This document shows, piece by piece, positions 15,694 to 26,106 of a stretch of DNA of 64,000 bases. Below the pieces are notes generated by a model. It saw only the letters and a program-made list of their open reading frames with translations. It was not told the DNA's origin and did no database searches. Each line of letters starts with the position of its first letter. Position 1 is the first letter of the stretch. The stretch is from Paenibacillus_G filicis (GTDB lineage: Bacteria > Bacillota > Bacilli > Paenibacillales > NBRC-103111): contig NZ_JBBPCC010000023.1 of the NCBI RefSeq assembly GCF_038070315.1, positions 80,820 through 144,819 on the forward strand, given 5' to 3'. The translations under genes and the position numbers were made by a program.

Positions 15694-16887
15694 ATGGGAG
15701 AGACTCAAAGCGCATTGTTTCCGAACTACGCTAGATATCCTTTTACGTTTGTGAAGGGGGAAGGCAGCCGATTGTGGGATGAGAACGGCAAGGAGTACCT
15801 GGACTTGATGTGCGGCTTGGCCGTTACGGGTCTGGGGCATGCCCCCAAGCAGGTGACGGAGCGTCTGAAGGAGCAGGTAGACACGCTTTGGCACACGAGC
15901 AATCTGTTTCATAATCCCGGACAGGAGAAGTTGGCTCAGATTCTCGTAGCCAATAGCTGCGCGGATGCCGTCTTCTTCTGCAACAGCGGTGCGGAAGCCA
16001 ATGAAGCGGCGATCAAAATCGCCCGCCGGTATTTCTCCAAAGTTTTGGAGCAGCCGGAGCGTAATGAGATCATCACCTTCGACATGTCGTTTCACGGACG
16101 GACACTGGCGACACTGACGGCGACTGGTCAGCAGAAAGTACAGGATGGCTTCGCCCCACTGCCTCCAGGCTTCGTCTATGCGCCTTATAATGATGCGGAA
16201 GCGGTCGAAAAGCTGATTTCCCCGCGTACATGCGCGATTATGCTGGAGCTCGTCCAAGGTGAGGGCGGCGTAAATCCGGCGGATCCTGACTTCGTCAAGG
16301 CAGTCGCTGAGCTCTGCGAGCGTCATGGCTTACTGCTCATTCTCGACGAGATCCAGACGGGGATCGGACGTACCGGCAAGCTGTTCGCTTATGAACACTA
16401 CGGCATCGAGCCGGACGTGATCACGCTGGCCAAGGGCCTGGGCAACGGCTTCCCGATTGGCGCCATGCTGGGTAAGGAGAAGCTGCGTAACGCACTGTCG
16501 GCAGGCTCGCACGGCACGACTTACGGTGGCAACTATCTGGCTACAGCAACGGGCATTGCGACGATGGAGACGATTCTGGCGGAGGATGCTTCAGGCAAAG
16601 CGGCGGCGATGGGCGACTACATCATGAGCGAGCTCAAGACGAGACTGGCTAGCAATCCGCTCGTCGGTCAAATCCGCGGGCTCGGCCTGCTGATCGGTCT
16701 CGGGCTGACCGTGCCTGGAGCGGACATCATCAAGTCCATCCACGAGCAGGGCGTGCTCGTCGTGCCGGCTGGACCTAATGTGATCCGGCTCGCGCCAAGC
16801 TTGCTGATCAGCAAGGAAGATGTTGACCGTGGCCTGGACGTCATCTGCGAGACACTGGCTAAGGCAGCGGCAGCAGCGGCGGTATAA
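15694..16887 (+). CDS. argD: Acetylornithine aminotransferase
   Basis: PLP enzyme that converts N-acetylglutamate semialdehyde to N-acetylornithine with glutamate as amino donor. 397 residues, class III aminotransferase. Landmarks: FCNSGAEANEAAIKIAR (PLP phosphate), FHGRTLATL, ILDEIQTGIGRTGKLFAYE, and the Schiff-base lysine K247 in TLAKGLGNG. Start ATG 15694 follows AAAGGAG; an upstream TTG in frame has no ribosome site. The C-terminus ends in an alanine-rich AKAAAAAAV tail. 54 bp after argB. Confidence 0.96.
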   Translation: MGETQSALFPNYARYPFTFVKGEGSRLWDENGKEYLDLMCGLAVTGLGHAPKQVTERLKEQVDTLWHTSNLFHNPGQEKLAQILVANSCADAVFFCNSGAEANEAAIKIARRYFSKVLEQPERNEIITFDMSFHGRTLATLTATGQQKVQDGFAPLPPGFVYAPYNDAEAVEKLISPRTCAIMLELVQGEGGVNPADPDFVKAVAELCERHGLLLILDEIQTGIGRTGKLFAYEHYGIEPDVITLAKGLGNGFPIGAMLGKEKLRNALSAGSHGTTYGGNYLATATGIATMETILAEDASGKAAAMGDYIMSELKTRLASNPLVGQIRGLGLLIGLGLTVPGADIIKSIHEQGVLVVPAGPNVIRLAPSLLISKEDVDRGLDVICETLAKAAAAAAV

Positions 16888-17034
16888 CAAGCGTATGAGC
16901 TAAGCAGCGTAGAGGGGCTCCTTTGCACTGCAAGCAAGCAGCAGCTTGTGAGCCCCGTACGGCGCTTGCTCTTCGATAGCGATACGATCAAGAGAACAAC
17001 CAAATACAAGCATCATGGAAGGGAGCTGCATGAA

Positions 17035-17991
17035 TTGGCTGAAACGGCAGAACAGGATTTGGCGTTGCAACTGAAAGGCCGGGATTTTATCGGTCTTGTC
17101 GATTATACATCGGAGGAGATCCGGTACCTGATTGATCTTGCGATCGACTTGAAGAAGAAGCAGAAGGCGGGCGAGATTTACCAGCCGCTGAAGGGCAAGA
17201 CACTGGGAATGATTTTTGAAAAGTCCTCGACGCGTACGCGCGTATCCTTCGAAGTGGGGATGTACCAATTGGGCGGCCACGCGCTGTTCCTGAGCAAGAA
17301 TGATCTGCAGATCGGACGGGGAGAGACGATTGCCGATACGGCGCAGACGATGTCTCGTTACCTGGATGGGATTATGATTCGTACGTACGCACACCGTACG
17401 GTGATCGAGCTGGCGCGCAACGCGACAGTCCCGGTCATCAACGGGCTGACCGACCTGTCTCACCCTTGCCAGGCGCTGGCTGACTACCAGACGGTGCTGG
17501 AGAAGAAGGGGCGTCTGGAAGGATTGAAGGTTGCGTACATCGGGGACGGCAACAATATGGTGCATTCTCTGCTGATGGGGGCTTCCAAGCTGGGAATCAA
17601 CTTCGCGGTAGCGACGCCGCAGGGCTATGAGCCGGACAATGAAGTGCTTCAGCAATCGCGGGATGCGGCTGCGAAGACAGGTGCATCCGTGTTGTTCACG
17701 AACGATCCGAAGGAAGCAATCGCGGATGCCGACGTCGTGTACACCGATGTGTGGGCGAGCATGGGCTTCGAGGCGGAGCAGAAGGAGCGGGAGATCGCGT
17801 TCAAGCAATTCCAGGTGAACGAGGAGCTCGTGAAATACGCAAAATCCGACTATTTGTTCATGCACTGCCTGCCGGCGCATCGCGGGGAAGAAGTGAGCGA
17901 AGGCGTGATCGACGGAGGAAATTCCGTTATTTTCGATCAGGCGGAGAACCGTCTGCATGCCCAGAAGGCCGTTATGGCCGCGATCATGTAG
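17035..17991 (+). CDS. argF: Ornithine carbamoyltransferase
   Basis: Joins carbamoyl phosphate and ornithine to make citrulline. 318 residues from the TTG at 17035, which is preceded by GGAAGGGAG at 8 bp; the open frame extends to 16948 but the extra residues have no homology. Motifs: carbamoyl-phosphate binding STRTR (65-69), HPCQ (143-146), and the ornithine loop HCLPAHRGEE (277-286) with its catalytic cysteine. A GGGGCTC/GAGCCCC hairpin lies between argD and this gene. No carAB carbamoyl-phosphate synthetase genes are in the cluster, so that substrate comes from elsewhere. Confidence 0.96.
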   Translation: MAETAEQDLALQLKGRDFIGLVDYTSEEIRYLIDLAIDLKKKQKAGEIYQPLKGKTLGMIFEKSSTRTRVSFEVGMYQLGGHALFLSKNDLQIGRGETIADTAQTMSRYLDGIMIRTYAHRTVIELARNATVPVINGLTDLSHPCQALADYQTVLEKKGRLEGLKVAYIGDGNNMVHSLLMGASKLGINFAVATPQGYEPDNEVLQQSRDAAAKTGASVLFTNDPKEAIADADVVYTDVWASMGFEAEQKEREIAFKQFQVNEELVKYAKSDYLFMHCLPAHRGEEVSEGVIDGGNSVIFDQAENRLHAQKAVMAAIM

Positions 17992-18054
17992 GCTTTTGCA
18001 CCCGAGCGCACGCGCGCAGACGACGTTATACCACAGAAGGAGAGCGGGAACGAC

Positions 18055-19293
<1,239 letters not shown>

Positions 19294-19418
19294 TACGGTC
19301 TGCTGCCCGCAGTTGGCAAGTCCGGCAGAGGGCAACAGGAATCGAATAAGGTCGGCGCAGGGTTTTCCGCCAAGGGAAGCCCTGTGCCTGTGTCAGAGGA
19401 AGAAAGGGGCCATGCATC

Positions 19419-20834
19419 GTGTCTAAGCTTTGGGGCGGACGCTTTACGAAGAAAACGGACCAATTGGTCGAGGAATATACGGCATCGATTCTGTTTGACA
19501 AGGAACTGGCTGAAGAGGATGTACAGGGCAGCATCGCGCATGTATCCATGCTGGGCAAGTGCGGCATCCTGCCGGCAGCCGACGTGGAGACGATCAAGGA
19601 CGGCTTGCTGAAGGTTCAGGGCATGATCCGCCGCGGCGAGCTGGAGTTCTCGGTCAGCGACGAGGACATCCACATGAACGTCGAGAAGGCACTGATCGAC
19701 GAAGTAGGCCCGGTCGGCGGCAAGCTGCATACCGGACGGAGCCGCAACGATCAGGTAGCAACTGATATGCACCTGTGGCTGCGCAAGCGCGTCGTGGAGT
19801 TCGTAGGCCTCTTGAACAAGGTTCAGGAAGCGCTGATCGAGCAGGCGAAGCAGAACCTGGATACGATCGTGCCGGGCTATACGCATCTGCAGCGGGCGCA
19901 GCCGATCCTGTTCGCTCATCATCTGCTTGCTTATGTCTCGATGTTCCAGCGTGACGCAGAGCGTTTGCAGGATAGCTATAAACGGGTCAACCTACTGCCG
20001 CTCGGCGCTGGCGCGCTGGCAGGAACGACATTCCCGATCGACCGTCACTTTGTGGCGGAGCAGCTTGGATTTGACCGCGTGTACGAGAATTCCCTGGATG
20101 CGGTAAGCGACCGCGACTTCATCCTGGAGTTCCTGTCGAACGCTTCGATGATCATGATGCATCTATCGCGCCTGAGCGAGGAATTCGTCATGTGGTCGAG
20201 CACGGAGTTCCGCTTCGTGGAGCTGGACGATGCGTTCTGTACGGGCAGCAGCATCATGCCGCAGAAGAAGAACCCGGATGTGGCCGAGCTCGTGCGCGGC
20301 AAGACGGGCCGGGTGTACGGCAACCTGTTCGGGCTGCTCACCGTGCTGAAGTCGCTTCCGCTGGCCTACAATAAGGACATGCAGGAAGACAAGGAAGGTA
20401 TGTTCGACACGGTTCGTACGCTTCAGGGCGCCTTACAGTTGTATGCGCCGATGATCGCAACGATGAAGGTTAACAAGGACCGGATGAGACAAGCGGTCAA
20501 CCAAGACTTCTCCAATGCGACGGACATCGCCGACTATTTGGTCAACAAAGGCATGCCTTTCCGCCAGGCGCATGAGGTAATCGGGAAGACGGTACTGTAC
20601 TGCATCCAGCAGAACAAATACCTGCTCGACCTGAAGCTGGAGGAGTACCATCAATTCTCCGAGCTGTTCGGCGATGACATCTACCAGGTGCTCCAGCCGG
20701 AGACGGTTGTCAATGCGCGTAATGTATACGGCGGCACGGCGACAGCACAGGTCAGCGCAGCTGTAGAACGTGCGGAAGCAGCATTGGCCGGATCGGCTGC
20801 TTGGTTCGACGAGTTTTACACGAAGAGCAGATAA
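19419..20834 (+). CDS. argH: Argininosuccinate lyase
   Basis: Last step of arginine synthesis: splits argininosuccinate to arginine and fumarate. 471 residues, fumarase/aspartase superfamily. Signature GSSIMPQKKNPDVAELVRGK holds the catalytic serine loop; HTGRSRNDQVATD and TTFPIDR-like segments line the active site. GTG start (MSKLWGGRF) with AAAGGGG upstream. It closes the arginine cluster; a strong terminator follows 50 bp later. Confidence 0.97.
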   Translation: MSKLWGGRFTKKTDQLVEEYTASILFDKELAEEDVQGSIAHVSMLGKCGILPAADVETIKDGLLKVQGMIRRGELEFSVSDEDIHMNVEKALIDEVGPVGGKLHTGRSRNDQVATDMHLWLRKRVVEFVGLLNKVQEALIEQAKQNLDTIVPGYTHLQRAQPILFAHHLLAYVSMFQRDAERLQDSYKRVNLLPLGAGALAGTTFPIDRHFVAEQLGFDRVYENSLDAVSDRDFILEFLSNASMIMMHLSRLSEEFVMWSSTEFRFVELDDAFCTGSSIMPQKKNPDVAELVRGKTGRVYGNLFGLLTVLKSLPLAYNKDMQEDKEGMFDTVRTLQGALQLYAPMIATMKVNKDRMRQAVNQDFSNATDIADYLVNKGMPFRQAHEVIGKTVLYCIQQNKYLLDLKLEEYHQFSELFGDDIYQVLQPETVVNARNVYGGTATAQVSAAVERAEAALAGSAAWFDEFYTKSR

Positions 20835-20887
20835 GCTCTCTTACCGCAAGGTATGAGCTCAAGCCCCCGATGCTTGAGCGCAATAAA

Positions 20888-20955
20888 TAAGCCCCTTGCA
20901 GCTCATGCCTGGTCCGCGATTACGAAGCGGAACACATGAGCCTGTAGAGGGGTTT
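20888..20955 (+). terminator. Terminator of the arginine operon
   Basis: AAGCCCCT...AGGGGTTT with inner CTCATG/CATGAG pairing, ending in a T-rich stretch. It lies between argH and the convergent VanW gene and could serve both directions. Confidence 0.75.
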
Positions 20956-21080
20956 ATTTGTCTTTTCGCCAGAACCTCCATAAGTTCATGAGCAGGAGAG
21001 AAACCAATCAGCAACGCCGCTGATCCCCTATGAAATCACCCCTCTAAGTTCTTTCCTGCTCGTGCTAGCTCTCCTCTTAC

Positions 21081-22556
21081 TTATCTGAACGTCGGCCCCT
21101 TCACGCCGTCCTCGACCAGAGGAGTACCGCCTTCTGGGGCCGGAGAGCTGCGGTCTAACCCGGCTCCATTGCTGGAGTTGGTCGCAACCACGTTGGGCTG
21201 CGCCGAATACGTATCGCGGGATACCCGTTCTCTGCTGATCTCGAGGCCGTTCTGCTTCTTAATCCGGTAGGTTTCCACGATATATCCAGGCTTGCCGCGG
21301 GAGATGGATACCTGCTTGCCCCGGGGCAAGGTCGGATTATGCACGTATTTGGTTGGAGGCTCGAGCTTCTCCACGGTGCTCGATATGACATCATAGGTCA
21401 CATCTGGCGGTGTTTGGCCGAATAGTTTGACGGTCAGTCCCCGGCTGTCGGTGATCGTGCGGATCAGCAGATGGTGGGCTGTATTGTTGCGGAATTTGAA
21501 GTTAATGAATCCGCTGGCGAATGTGGCGTCCTGACCGAGCGCTACATAGCTGACCGGCAGCGAATGATTACGCCGTTCGACAACCTCCAGACCGGCTCTC
21601 AGCACTGCGTTGTATAAGGTGGAGGATACTTGGCAGATCCCGCCGCCGACGCCTGGTACCAGCTTGCCGTTGACAATGACGGGGGCTTCGCGGTAGCCTG
21701 CGTTTTTTTCCGTCTGCTCGATGTAGGGAGCATAATCGAATACCGTTCCGGGAGCCAGCAGTACATCCTGCAGCGAAGCGGCTGTGGACTGTACATTATG
21801 CAGCCGGCCTGCTCCGCTATCTGCCGCTCCGGGAGGCGCGGGGGGATAGACGGTCTGAAACTCCCCGAGCTTGCGGACGATCCCTTGCGCCCGCAGTGTC
21901 TCCACTGTGACCTCCGGCTTCCATGGGCGCAGGGGCACCACCAGCTCCGGCGTGGCGGGCTGTGGCTGCTCCCAAGCAGGCAGCGAGGCAATCAGCCGTT
22001 CTGCCAACGCAGCCTCATCCGGCTGCACGGTGGGCTGCTCAGCCGCATAGCCGATCGAATCATCCGGACCGATGATCCGTGCAGCATTTTTCGGCGGATT
22101 GCGGTAGATCTGAGGATACGCTAGCCTCAGCGATGCTGCCAGCTTGTCTGCCGCGATCCCAGGCTGCGCGTTCCACACCTGGCCTCGCAGGCTCCAGCGC
22201 GCCCGTGCCCGCTGGAAGAGGGAGCCCTGCCGCAACGGGAGCGTCGCCTCCATTAGGGCATCCGTGTGCAGTTCTACGCCGAGCTCGCCCAGCGGCCGCT
22301 CTGCGGTCGAGCCTGCAGCAGCGCTTCCGTTGTCCAGACGCAGCACAGCCTTGGTGGCGAGGAATGCCGTCCGCCTCTCCGCCAGCTGCTGTTCGAACTC
22401 CTGGAGCGTCAGCCCTCCGACCTCCCATGTTCCGATATGCAGACGGGCCGGCAGGCGCTGGGAGGAGCCGTACAGGGCTGCAGCCGAACACCCGGCTACA
22501 GCTATCGACAGAGCCGTTATCAGCAGCGGCCCGATGAATCTGGGTAAGGGTGGCAT
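21081..22556 (-). CDS. VanW/G5-domain lipoprotein
   Basis: 491 residues from the ATG at 22556 (AAAGGAG upstream). The N-terminus is a lipoprotein signal (LLITALSIAVAGC, lipobox VAGC), so the protein is probably anchored outside the membrane. A variable domain follows (possible PG-binding region, ~40-250). The VanW domain comes next (FDYAPYIEQTEKNAGYREAPV..., VGGGICQVSSTLYNAVLRAGL), then a C-terminal G5 domain (ISSTVEKLEPPTKYV...). VanW proteins accompany cell-wall functions in spore formers and in vancomycin-resistance clusters; their reaction is unknown. Transcribed away from ftsEX. Confidence 0.85.
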   Translation of the reverse strand: MPPLPRFIGPLLITALSIAVAGCSAAALYGSSQRLPARLHIGTWEVGGLTLQEFEQQLAERRTAFLATKAVLRLDNGSAAAGSTAERPLGELGVELHTDALMEATLPLRQGSLFQRARARWSLRGQVWNAQPGIAADKLAASLRLAYPQIYRNPPKNAARIIGPDDSIGYAAEQPTVQPDEAALAERLIASLPAWEQPQPATPELVVPLRPWKPEVTVETLRAQGIVRKLGEFQTVYPPAPPGAADSGAGRLHNVQSTAASLQDVLLAPGTVFDYAPYIEQTEKNAGYREAPVIVNGKLVPGVGGGICQVSSTLYNAVLRAGLEVVERRNHSLPVSYVALGQDATFASGFINFKFRNNTAHHLLIRTITDSRGLTVKLFGQTPPDVTYDVISSTVEKLEPPTKYVHNPTLPRGKQVSISRGKPGYIVETYRIKKQNGLEISRERVSRDTYSAQPNVVATNSSNGAGLDRSSPAPEGGTPLVEDGVKGPTFR

Positions 22557-23082
22557 GGTGGATCGAATCTCCTTTGCTAGGAAGGCTCGTACAGAACCTG
22601 CTCTTACCGAAGTGTATGCGTGTGTCCCTGGAAACTTTCCGAATCGGCACCTTTTCAAGGGAAACGCTGGTAGCTGGGCCTGGTCCGCTGAACTGATCCA
22701 AGCACGGCCTGCCTACTAGAGCCGAAGGGAGAGTCCCCTGCCGATAGCGGGTGACAAGTCCAACTAAAACAGATATCCAAGATGACCGCCTACTCGACAA
22801 AACAGCCGCCCAAGGGTTTGTTTCTGCCAAGATGAGTGTTAAAACGCTCTTCGGAACGAAAAGCCGACGCGAAGACCCGGAAATTGCGCACGAAATGGGG
22901 TAATCTGTAGAAATTCATTTTGCGTTAAAGGAATTTGAGAATTCATGTCGAACTTATAAAGGCTAGTGCCGGTTTTCCATATGGTGGGACTGGACATGCA
23001 AGCTACATCGTAACCTGCCGCATAAGCAGTCAAGAAGGTTACTTACTACAAGCAACCGCTACTAAATTCAGGATGTGATACC
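22557..23082. promoter_or_regulatory. Divergent intergenic region with a Spo0A-type box
   Basis: This 526-bp gap separates the VanW gene and ftsE. It holds no gene I can support. TGTCGAA, the Spo0A-box consensus, is at 22946-22952 in the 14-mer ATGTCGAACTTATA, which recurs exactly upstream of the chemoreceptor gene (61804). An AACCT...AGGTT stem lies at ~23012-23040. No convincing SigA promoter was found for either gene. Confidence 0.4.
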
Positions 23083-23769
23083 GTGATCGAAATGCACGAC
23101 GTTTGGAAAACGTATCCTGACGGGAGTCATGCGCTCAAAGGCATCAGCGTCAAGGTAGACCAAAGTGAATTCGTCTATGTCGTAGGCCCGTCAGGAGCGG
23201 GGAAGTCGACTTTTATGAAAATGATCTATAGAGAAGAGCGTCCGACCAAGGGGACGATCTTTGTGAACGGCTTCAATCTGGAGAAGCTGAAGCAGCGCAA
23301 GATCCCGTACGTCCGGAGAAATATCGGCGTTGTATTCCAGGATTTCCGGCTGCTGCCCAAGCTGACGGTATACGAGAATGTTGCGTATGCGATGGAAGTG
23401 ATTGAGGCACCTAAGAAGGTAATTCGCAAGCGGACACTCGAGGTGCTCGAACTGGTCCGCCTGAAAGATAAGATCGGCTCGCTGCCTACGCAGCTCTCCG
23501 GAGGGGAGCAGCAGCGCGTAGCTATTGCCCGGGCAATAGTAAATAACCCTTCGGTTATCATCGCCGATGAGCCTACAGGGAATCTCGACCCCGAAACCTC
23601 ATGGGGGATTATGAAGCTGATGGAAGAGATCAACTTCCGGGGAACCACCATTGTGATGGCTACGCACAACAAAGAAATCGTGAATACGATGCGCAAACGG
23701 GTCATCGCCATCGAGGCAGGTAAAATCGCCCGCGACGAAGCGAGAGGTGAGTACGGCTATGAAGATTAG
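23083..23769 (+). CDS. ftsE: Cell-division ABC transporter ATPase FtsE
   Basis: Cytoplasmic ATPase of the FtsEX complex, which signals across the membrane to peptidoglycan hydrolases. 228 residues: Walker A GPSGAGKST (35-43), Q-loop VVFQDFRLLPKLT, signature LSGGEQQRVAIARA, Walker B VIIADEPTGNLDP, H-loop MATHNKEIV. GTG start preceded by AGGATG. Its stop codon overlaps the ftsX start by 11 bp, the usual coupling. In Bacillus FtsEX controls the elongation hydrolase CwlO. Confidence 0.97.
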   Translation: MIEMHDVWKTYPDGSHALKGISVKVDQSEFVYVVGPSGAGKSTFMKMIYREERPTKGTIFVNGFNLEKLKQRKIPYVRRNIGVVFQDFRLLPKLTVYENVAYAMEVIEAPKKVIRKRTLEVLELVRLKDKIGSLPTQLSGGEQQRVAIARAIVNNPSVIIADEPTGNLDPETSWGIMKLMEEINFRGTTIVMATHNKEIVNTMRKRVIAIEAGKIARDEARGEYGYED

Positions 23770-24676
23770 CACAGCCGGGCGGCATCTCCGTGAAGGGACG
23801 AAAAGCGTGCTTCGCAACGGCTGGATGTCCTTTGCTTCGATCAGCTCGATTTCCATTTCGCTGTTTATTCTCGGTGTTTTTCTGCTGCTTACGCTGAATG
23901 TCAATTTTCTATCCAAACAAATCGAGCAGCAGGTGGAAATACGCGTGTATCTGGAGGTCAATACGCCTCAGGAACAGGTGGGTATGCTGCAGAACGAGAT
24001 TGGCTCCATTCCCCAGGTAAGCAAGGTCACCTTCATATCGAAGGATGAGGGCCTCGTTTTCTTGCGTGAAAAGCTGGGTGAAAGCGGCAAGCAATTGTTG
24101 GAGGGCTTCGATGGGCAGGACAATCCGCTCAATGACTCCTTTACCGTCGAGGTAACGCAGCCGCGTGAAGTGGCCGCTGTTGCCGAGCAGATCAGCAAGC
24201 TCAACAACGACAAAACGACCAAGCCGATTTATCGGGTAAGCTACGGCCAAGGCACCGTGGAGACTATGTTTAAGGTGACGACTATTGTGCGGTATGTAGG
24301 TCTGGCGCTGGTTGCCGCTCTTGCCTTGACTGCCATGTTCCTGATTTCAAATACGATTAAAATTACGATTGTCGCCAGGCGCCGGGAAATTTCGATTATG
24401 AAGCTGGTTGGTGCGACAAACTCGTTTATCCGCTGGCCGTTTTTTATCGAAGGTGCGCTGCTCGGTATCATCGGCTCGGCGATCCCCGTCGGCATTCTCT
24501 TGTACGGGTACTATGAATTGATGAACTCTATCCAGGTGGATCTTAATTTGCTGCTCATCAAGATGCTGTCCTTCGAGGAAGTTGCGGTGCAAACGGCAGG
24601 CCTGCTGCTCGGCATCGGTGTTCTCATCGGCATCTGGGGCAGCGTGTTGTCGGTACGTAAATTTTTGCGTGTATAG
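23759..24676 (+). CDS. ftsX: Cell-division ABC transporter permease FtsX
   Basis: Membrane half of FtsEX. 305 residues with four helices: one near residue 30 (SISLFILGVFLLLTLNV), then three C-terminal ones in the FtsX domain (YVGLALVAALALTAMFLI, ..., GLLLGIGVLIGIWGSVLSV). The loop between helix 1 and 2 (~50-165) is extracellular and contacts the hydrolase partner. ATG 23759 chosen because homology begins at GRHLREGTKSVLRNGW; a GTG 12 bp upstream is also possible. Next gene, 50 bp on, encodes the probable partner. Confidence 0.96.
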   Translation: MKISTAGRHLREGTKSVLRNGWMSFASISSISISLFILGVFLLLTLNVNFLSKQIEQQVEIRVYLEVNTPQEQVGMLQNEIGSIPQVSKVTFISKDEGLVFLREKLGESGKQLLEGFDGQDNPLNDSFTVEVTQPREVAAVAEQISKLNNDKTTKPIYRVSYGQGTVETMFKVTTIVRYVGLALVAALALTAMFLISNTIKITIVARRREISIMKLVGATNSFIRWPFFIEGALLGIIGSAIPVGILLYGYYELMNSIQVDLNLLLIKMLSFEEVAVQTAGLLLGIGVLIGIWGSVLSVRKFLRV

Positions 24677-24726
24677 CGGCCGGAGAATGAAGGTCGAACG
24701 AACAATTGCTCAAGGAGGAACGGGTA

Positions 24727-25950
24727 TTGAAAAAGTCTTTTCTGCCGTTGGTCTTGTCCGTTGGTCTCGTAGGTACGCTGGTCGTGCCTCAATCCGGGTT
24801 TGCCTTAACCGCTTCACAGCGTATTGAGCAGGAGCTCAAGCAGTTGAAACAGACGAAAGCCGCCGTTGAACAGAAGGGCACTGATGCCGAGAAGCAGCTC
24901 GATCAAGTAGCGAAGGAGAAGCAGCAGACGGAGAACGATATCGAAGCGCTGCTCGCTCAGATTGACAAAACCAATCAAAACCTCAACCAATTGAATAATC
25001 AGGTAGAAGAGGTCTCTATATCGCTGGAAAAGAATGGCGTGCAGCTTGAAGAGGCCGAAGGGCGTGTCGAGTCGCGCGATCATATGCTGCGTTCCAGGGT
25101 AAGGCTGATGTACATGAATGGCGTCGTGTCTTATGCGGATGTGCTCCTCAGTTCGACAAGCTTCAGCGACTTCCTGGACAGGCTGGAGGCGCTGCGCTCG
25201 ATCGTGAACCAAGATAAGGAAATTTTAGAGGCGAACAAACGGGACCGGGATACGATCACCGTCAAAAAAGCCGAGATTGAAACGCAGCTGGTTGAGGTTA
25301 AAAAGCTGTATGCCAAGACCAATGCCATCAAGGCGGATCTCGTCGTCAAGGAGAAGGAAAAGGAAGTCCGTATCGCCTCTCTCTCGACCAAGGAGAAGGA
25401 GCTTCACGAAATTAGCGAGGAAGCCGAGAAACAGCTGATGAAGGTGGCAAGCCAGGAGGCTGCGAAGCTTAAAGCGCTGAAAGAAGCGAAGGCGGCGGAA
25501 GCCGCCAAGAAAACAGGCAAGCCTGCAGCTCCTCCAGCCACTGCTTTCACCGGGGGCAAGTTCGGGTTTCCTCTGCCCAATACGGTTGCCATGTCTTCGG
25601 ATTTCGGTACACGCAAGGACCCGTTCACGGGAAGGTCAACGACGCATAACGGGATTGATTTTCCGTCTCCGGCAGGAACCAGTATCCTCGCAGCTGAGGA
25701 TGGGGATGTTATTGTCGCATCCTGGGTGAACGGCTACGGCAACACGGTGATGATCGATCATGGCGGCGGGGTCTGGACCTTATACGGGCATATCCGCAAC
25801 GACGGAATCGTCGTTAAGGTAGGCGACTCGGTCAAGCGCGGACAGAAGATTGCAGAAGTTGGTTCTACGGGCCGATCGACGGGCAATCACGTGCATTTTG
25901 AGGTGCGCCGCAACGAAGTGGCCATAGACCCCAAGCCTTTTTTGAGATAG
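24727..25950 (+). CDS. Secreted coiled-coil M23 (LytM) peptidoglycan hydrolase, probable FtsEX partner
   Basis: 407 residues from a TTG start with AAGGAGG 10 bp upstream. Signal peptide (LPLVLSVGLVGTLVVPQSGFA), long coiled coil (~30-255, heptad-like K/E/Q/L runs), a short Ala/Pro linker, and a C-terminal M23 domain. The zinc and catalytic residues are all present: H307 and D311 (HNGID), H355 (LYGH), H388 and H390 (HVHFE). The same layout (coiled coil plus LytM) occurs in EnvC, whose LytM domain is degenerate, and in PcsB-like FtsEX partners. Here the active site is intact, so the protein is likely itself a cell-wall endopeptidase switched on by FtsEX. The pairing is inference from adjacency. 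Confidence 0.88.
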   Translation: MKKSFLPLVLSVGLVGTLVVPQSGFALTASQRIEQELKQLKQTKAAVEQKGTDAEKQLDQVAKEKQQTENDIEALLAQIDKTNQNLNQLNNQVEEVSISLEKNGVQLEEAEGRVESRDHMLRSRVRLMYMNGVVSYADVLLSSTSFSDFLDRLEALRSIVNQDKEILEANKRDRDTITVKKAEIETQLVEVKKLYAKTNAIKADLVVKEKEKEVRIASLSTKEKELHEISEEAEKQLMKVASQEAAKLKALKEAKAAEAAKKTGKPAAPPATAFTGGKFGFPLPNTVAMSSDFGTRKDPFTGRSTTHNGIDFPSPAGTSILAAEDGDVIVASWVNGYGNTVMIDHGGGVWTLYGHIRNDGIVVKVGDSVKRGQKIAEVGSTGRSTGNHVHFEVRRNEVAIDPKPFLR

Positions 25951-26106
25951 AGCTGTATGGATGATAACAACGGCTGTTCATAAATCCGGAGAGCTTGTCA
26001 TAAACTAGAAAGACAAGTTGTTCGACGAGTGACAGGTCCAACCGGCTTGGAAAGCTTCGAGGAGCCGGAAGGAACCGGGAACAGCAAAGGCGGTGTGGAG
26101 AGGCAT

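Noticed and set aside
14596..16326. 576-codon open frame antisense to argB and argD
   Set aside because: A shadow of GC-rich codons in argB/argD; composition and lack of any start signal speak against a gene.
22600..22800. Possible cyclic di-AMP (ydaO-type) riboswitch in the leader of the VanW gene, minus strand
   Set aside because: Cell-wall genes often have this riboswitch, and the leader has a GGGGAC and an AGCTACC stretch, but the required conserved blocks (GGGGGAACC, GGGGTGAATC, AGCTAACCTCG) are not there.
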